Made by a program: the position numbers and the translations under genes. From Steroidobacter agaridevorans (GTDB lineage: Bacteria; Pseudomonadota; Gammaproteobacteria; Steroidobacterales; Steroidobacteraceae): 64,000 nt of DNA. This document shows, piece by piece, positions 60,556 through 64,000 of the stretch. The stretch is from assembly GCF_009932555.1 (NCBI RefSeq), contig NZ_BLJO01000001.1, forward strand, positions 312,472 to 376,471. The letters are read 5' to 3'. Numbering within the stretch: position 1 is the first letter of the stretch; every line of letters begins with the position of its first letter. The notes under the pieces were generated by a model that was not told the origin of the DNA, did not search any database, and saw only the letters and a list, made by a program, of their open reading frames with translations.

Positions 60556-61354
60556 GCTATTTGAGTCCTCTTACGTTAGAGACACGAGACAAGCTCGACC
60601 GCTCGATTCATTCGTGGACCATAGAACCGAGGCCAGATCGACCGAATGCGAACGCACGCCCTCGGAGTGATTGCACCGTACGCCGCGGGGGCAGACTGAG
60701 GATCAGTCAGTGGTCAAGGATGTAATGCTTCGCACGCGCGACGAGGCGAACGACGCATGCGAGCGGCAATAGAGCTGCACCACGACCGTGGAAAGGGCTT
60801 GCTCCGATCATCCCTGATGTAGACATACATTGCCCTCGCCGCCGCCGGCTTGTTAATACCGACACCGGACCAGACCGGGGGCAACCCGAGCGGGTTGTCA
60901 TCGAAGAAGTCTCAACAGGAGCGCGAACAGACGAGGCGAACAAATATGTTTCTTCGTGGCTTCCATGCACTTTCTCGCGACGCTGAATCCTCACGTACAA
61001 TGTCGCAATCGACAATGAGGTGTCAACGAGCACTGCGCCCAGCACGTATCGATTCAGGATTTCCCCGAATCTGGGACGGCGCGCTGAAACGATTGCGACT
61101 TCATATGGACGCAAACTGCGGGACGACAACTTGGCTACAGGTTTCCGGGCAAACGCATTTCTTCGATACCTCGACCTCACTACTTCTTCGCCGACTTCTT
61201 CTTTGCCGACTTCTTCTTTCTCCACGACGCTCGACTGTCGCCGTCTTGAATTGGTTCGCCTGTCGGTACAAATTGCGTATCCTCATCCGCGGGTGCGTCC
61301 GCGTCGTGCGGTGGTGTAACCTGCGAGTCCAAATTGACATCCGCGAGTGCTCCC
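60556..61354. other. gene-poor region with decayed Lys-rich gene copy
   Basis: About 800 bp with lower GC than its neighbours. Several open frames exist, but none has codon use, a start site or motifs that convince. Its right part carries the decayed copy at 61160-61300. GATTCAGG-n-TTTCCCCG at 61051-61067 matches 60002-60018 and, less well, 52650. Confidence 0.55.
61160..61300 (-). pseudogene. internally deleted copy of the Lys-rich protein gene
   Basis: 61250-61300 aligns with 51551-51602 (about 41 of 52 bases), the leader of the Lys-rich gene, and 61190-61220 keeps the lysine tail (KKKSAKKKSAKK). Most of the coding middle is gone and the downstream flank (around 61165-61190) also resembles the one at 51310-51335. 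An open frame of 58 codons starts at 61356 and shares its CATG start with the quinone reductase gene on the other strand, but has no ribosome-binding site. Confidence 0.6.
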
Positions 61355-62485
61355 ATGAGCGAGTCCAATCTGCAGCTTCGATCCCTGATCACCGCCGGCG
61401 GTGAGTTGCAGCTGTCGTTGCGTCAGGCGAAAACGCCCGAGCCGGCAGCGGACGAAGTCGTCATTCGCGTGTTGGCGTCGCCGATCAACCCTTCCGACCT
61501 CGGCCTGCTGCTCGGCCCGGCGGACATGTCCACTGCCAAAGCCGGCGGCTCCTCTGACAGTCCGACGCTGACAGCGAAGATTCCACCCGAGCTCATGGCA
61601 GGCGTGGCGCCGCGCATCGACCAATCGATGGTCGTTGGCAATGAAGGCGCCGGTGTCGTCGTCAAAGCCGGCGCCGATGCTCAGAAGCTGGTTGGGAAGA
61701 CCGTCGCCGCACTCGGCGGTGGCATGTACGCGCAGTACCGCGTGGTGAAAGCGGCGGCGTGTCTGCCATTACCCGAAGGAACCACACCCGCCGAAGGCGC
61801 GTCCTGTTTCGTCAATCCTCTCACCGCGCTCAGCATGGTCGAGACCATGCGCCGCGAGAATCACACTGCGCTGGTTCACACCGCCGCTGCATCCAATCTC
61901 GGACAGATGCTCAACAAGATCTGCCTGAAGGACGGAGTCCCGCTCGTGAACATCGTGCGCAACGCCGAGCAAGCGGAAACACTCCGCAAGCTCGGTGCAA
62001 AGTACATTTGTGACAGCACCTCGCCGAAATTCATGGAGGAGCTCACCGACGCCGTCGCAGCGACCGGCGCCACGCTCGCGTTCGACGCCATCAGCGGCGG
62101 CAGGCTGGCGAATAAGATTCTGATTGCCATGGAAGCCGCCATCAATCGCAAGCTCACCACCTACAACCGATACGGCTCGCCCGTGCACAAGCAGGTGTAC
62201 ACGTACGGGGTGCTCGACACTCGCCCGATCGAAATCGATCGCACCAACGTCGGCATGGCGTGGGGCGTCGGCGGCTGGCTGCTCACCTACTTCCTGGAGA
62301 AGATCGGTCCGCAGGCCACGCAGAAGCTGCGCGAGCGGATCGTGGCCGAGCTGAAGACCACGTTCGCCAGTCATTACACCGCGGAGATCTCATTGATCGA
62401 GGCTCTGCAACCCGAAGTGATCCAGGCTTACAACCGGCGGGCGACCGGCGAGAAGTACCTGATCAATCCGCACAAAGGTTCCTGA
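61355..62485 (+). CDS. MDR-family zinc-independent quinone oxidoreductase/alcohol dehydrogenase
   Basis: 376 aa. GroES-like N-domain (EVVIRVLASPINPSDLGLLL; VVGNEGAGVVVKAGADAQKL), then a Rossmann domain (ALVHTAAASNLGQMLNKICL; NIVRNAEQAETLRKLGAKYI). The catalytic-zinc Cys of true alcohol dehydrogenases is not visible, so a quinone- or enoyl-reductase type is preferred. ATG at 61355 (MSESNLQLRS); an upstream TTG at 61334 is possible. Ten bases before the acyl-CoA hydrolase, so likely co-transcribed. Confidence 0.82.
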   Translation: MSESNLQLRSLITAGGELQLSLRQAKTPEPAADEVVIRVLASPINPSDLGLLLGPADMSTAKAGGSSDSPTLTAKIPPELMAGVAPRIDQSMVVGNEGAGVVVKAGADAQKLVGKTVAALGGGMYAQYRVVKAAACLPLPEGTTPAEGASCFVNPLTALSMVETMRRENHTALVHTAAASNLGQMLNKICLKDGVPLVNIVRNAEQAETLRKLGAKYICDSTSPKFMEELTDAVAATGATLAFDAISGGRLANKILIAMEAAINRKLTTYNRYGSPVHKQVYTYGVLDTRPIEIDRTNVGMAWGVGGWLLTYFLEKIGPQATQKLRERIVAELKTTFASHYTAEISLIEALQPEVIQAYNRRATGEKYLINPHKGS

Positions 62486-62495
62486 CAATCCACCG

Positions 62496-63671
62496 ATGAA
62501 TTCTGGTTCCAGTCCCTCGGCGCCCGCCGAAATCGCCGGCGTGCGCTTCGAAGAAATTCCCACTCAACACGGATCTCGCCTGGGGTTCGCCAGGCTCAAC
62601 GCCGAGAAATCGTTGAACGCGCTGGCGCACGACATGATCCGGCTGCTCGATGCTCAGCTGCGACGCTGGGCCGCGGATCCGGACATCGCGTGCGTGATCC
62701 TGCATGGCGCTGGCGAGAAAGCCTTCTGCGCCGGCGGCGACATTCGCAGCCTCTATCAATTACTGAAGAAACATCCGGACACGGTGCCCAACCCCACGGC
62801 GCTGGTCTACTTCACCGACGAATATCGGCTGGATTATCTGATCCATCGCTATCCGAAACCGTTGCTGGTCTGGGGCAGCGGCATCGTGCTCGGCGGCGGG
62901 CTCGGATTGATGGCCGGCGCGAGTCATCGCGTCGTCACCGAAACCTCCCGCATCGGCATGCCGGAAGTGACGATCGGATTGTTCCCCGATGTCGGCGCCA
63001 GCTGGTTTCTACAGCGCATGGCCATGCGCACCGGACTGTTCATGGCGCTCACCGGCGTGCAGATCAACGGTCACGATGCAGTCGTGGGTGGCCTCGCCGA
63101 TTATCTCCTGCGATCCACCGACCGGGACACTTTGTTCGCACGCTTGCCGAACGCGGCTTGGACGACCGATCCGATGGAGAATCGGGAAGTGCTATCTGCC
63201 CTGCTCCGCGAGTTTGCGAGTCAGGCAACGGGAGTCATGCCCGCGTCCAACTTCAAAGCCTGCGAGCAAGAGATCCAATCGTTCTGCCGCGGCGAGTCCG
63301 TCGCAGAAATGGTGTCTCGGATCGTTCGCTATGACGGCGATGTGGATTGGCTGAAGCGCGCGTCAGCCACGCTGGCCGCGGGATCGCCGACCTCCGCTGT
63401 GTTGGGTTTCGAACTGCAGCGGCGCACGCGAGAGCTCAGCCTCGCCGACACGTTCCGGCTCGAACTCATCGTGACACTCCAGTGCTGCGCCCGGCCGGAT
63501 CTCGCTGAAGGCATACGCGCGCTGCTGATCGACAAGGACCGCAAGCCGCAATGGCAACCCCGCACGATGGAAAAGATCACGCCGCAATGGATCAACGGGC
63601 ACTTCGCAGCGCCCGTCTGGCCTGACGGCCGGCATCCACTGGCTGATCTCGAAAACTCTCAATTGGCGTAG
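62496..63671 (+). CDS. 3-hydroxyisobutyryl-CoA hydrolase (ECH_2 family)
   Basis: 391-aa crotonase-fold hydrolase of valine catabolism, or a broader acyl-CoA hydrolase. Seen: FARLNAEKSLNALAHDMIRL, FCAGGDIRSLYQLLKKHP, GSGIVLGGGLGLMAGASHRV and RIGMPEVTIGLFPDVGASWF with the Glu and Asp of the hydrolase active site, and the C-terminal ECH_2 extension. Its 3' end overlaps P6 by 13 bases. 62660-62709 is copied in the mosaic at 52.7 kb. Confidence 0.9.
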   Translation: MNSGSSPSAPAEIAGVRFEEIPTQHGSRLGFARLNAEKSLNALAHDMIRLLDAQLRRWAADPDIACVILHGAGEKAFCAGGDIRSLYQLLKKHPDTVPNPTALVYFTDEYRLDYLIHRYPKPLLVWGSGIVLGGGLGLMAGASHRVVTETSRIGMPEVTIGLFPDVGASWFLQRMAMRTGLFMALTGVQINGHDAVVGGLADYLLRSTDRDTLFARLPNAAWTTDPMENREVLSALLREFASQATGVMPASNFKACEQEIQSFCRGESVAEMVSRIVRYDGDVDWLKRASATLAAGSPTSAVLGFELQRRTRELSLADTFRLELIVTLQCCARPDLAEGIRALLIDKDRKPQWQPRTMEKITPQWINGHFAAPVWPDGRHPLADLENSQLA

Positions 63672-63988
63672 ATCTGCAGTCGCTCGATCAGCGGGCGGGA
63701 TACACCCCAAATACCGATACTGCACCCGTCGCTGTACCCGCCGATCATTTGTCCCGTGGCGCTGGCCTGCATGAGGATGGCGATGCGCTGTTTACTCTGC
63801 AGAGTATCTTCGATCCTCACCAGATACGGATTTCCGGCCGAACAGCTCCCAACACCTGGATCCGGGGTCAGATAAACGGCCATGTAATCCCCGTGATGCA
63901 GGAGCAACGACACTTTCGCATCCCACGCCCCGGCGACCGACGCCCACAGCCCGCCAACCATCACCAACAATGCTCCACGGATATTCAC
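63659..63988 (-). CDS. small secreted Cys protein P6
   Basis: 109 aa. Signal peptide (GALLVMVGGLWASVAGAW). Mature part: AKVSLLLHHGDYMAVYLTPD, GVGSCSAGNPYLVRIED, AILMQASATGQMIGGYSDGC and CSIGIWGVSRPL. It keeps the first Cys, the A-x-L-M-x-A helix and the C-x-I element; the tail after it is longer than in P5. Start GTG at 63988 with AGGAG at 63996-64000. Convergent with the hydrolase gene. Confidence 0.72.
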   Translation of the reverse strand: MNIRGALLVMVGGLWASVAGAWDAKVSLLLHHGDYMAVYLTPDPGVGSCSAGNPYLVRIEDTLQSKQRIAILMQASATGQMIGGYSDGCSIGIWGVSRPLIERLQIYAN

Positions 63989-64000
63989 TTCGTCACTCCT

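Noticed and set aside
60707-61225. A 172-codon minus-strand frame in the gap before the quinone reductase
   Set aside because: Unusual composition, no ribosome-binding site, no similarity to neighbours, and it reads through the decayed Lys-rich copy in another frame.
61180-61356. Possible 58-aa acidic/Lys-tailed protein sharing a CATG start with the quinone reductase gene
   Set aside because: No ribosome-binding site, and DNA comparison with 51.3-51.6 kb shows it is a leader fused to a tail after an internal deletion.

Overview
The window is high-GC, densely packed proteobacterial chromosome. LigJ-type protocatechuate 4,5-cleavage, the five-step Hut pathway with HutF/HutG, an HAE1 RND pump and large TonB-dependent receptors suggest a Gammaproteobacterium of the Steroidobacter/Nevskiales kind. 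That placement is inferred from gene content; no rRNA or marker gene is present. No tRNA, rRNA or CRISPR array was seen.

Layout. 1-5.1 kb: N-terminal part of a FadJ-like beta-oxidation protein (runs off the left edge), a divergent LysR gene, pobA with a divergent AraC regulator, and an aldo/keto reductase. 5.2-5.3 kb: a structured 139-bp inverted repeat. 5.4-14.8 kb: a protocatechuate 4,5-cleavage operon on the minus strand in the order ligK-ligU-(DUF1932 dehydrogenase)-ligJ-ligI-ligA-ligB-ligC, then an aromatic-acid MFS transporter and a LysR regulator with two helix-turn-helix domains. PobA makes protocatechuate from 4-hydroxybenzoate and LigAB/C/I/U/J/K take it to pyruvate and oxaloacetate. 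A shared LysR-type box lies upstream of ligK and between the transporter and the regulator.

14.8-27.7 kb: TonB-dependent receptor, tadA, beta-carbonic anhydrase, a TetR regulator divergent from a tripartite RND efflux operon, a secreted JAMM/DUF4329-like protein, and a CadC-like membrane regulator with a TPR-rich C-terminus. 27.7-36.2 kb: a six-gene minus-strand cluster of unknown substrate (tri-haem cytochrome c, Na+/solute symporter, DUF1592/1588-type, DUF1552, PF03640-like and an unrecognised secreted protein) with a divergent LysR gene. 36.4-45.5 kb: a complete hut locus (hutF-hutC divergent from hutI-hutH-hutG-hutU-hutD). 45.5-50.7 kb: TonB receptor, beta-propeller protein and hisC-like aminotransferase.

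50.7-64 kb is an accessory island that looks rearranged. It holds an Rhs system split into two exported polypeptides (a 1344-aa YD-repeat protein and a 338-aa Rhs-core plus HNH-like toxin), a Tdi1/DUF1851-like immunity gene, a displaced remnant of the toxin tail, and six small, mostly secreted proteins that I read as one divergent family (shared A-x-L-M-x-A-K-x-x-G segment and terminal C-x-[IL]). One of these is a near-identical second copy lacking a signal peptide. The spaces between genes contain fragments of genes found elsewhere in the window (outer-membrane factor, enoyl-CoA hydratase family, quinone reductase, a Lys-rich protein). A quinone-oxidoreductase/acyl-CoA hydrolase pair closes the window. 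The split Rhs locus with its family of small exported proteins is the best candidate here for an undescribed system.
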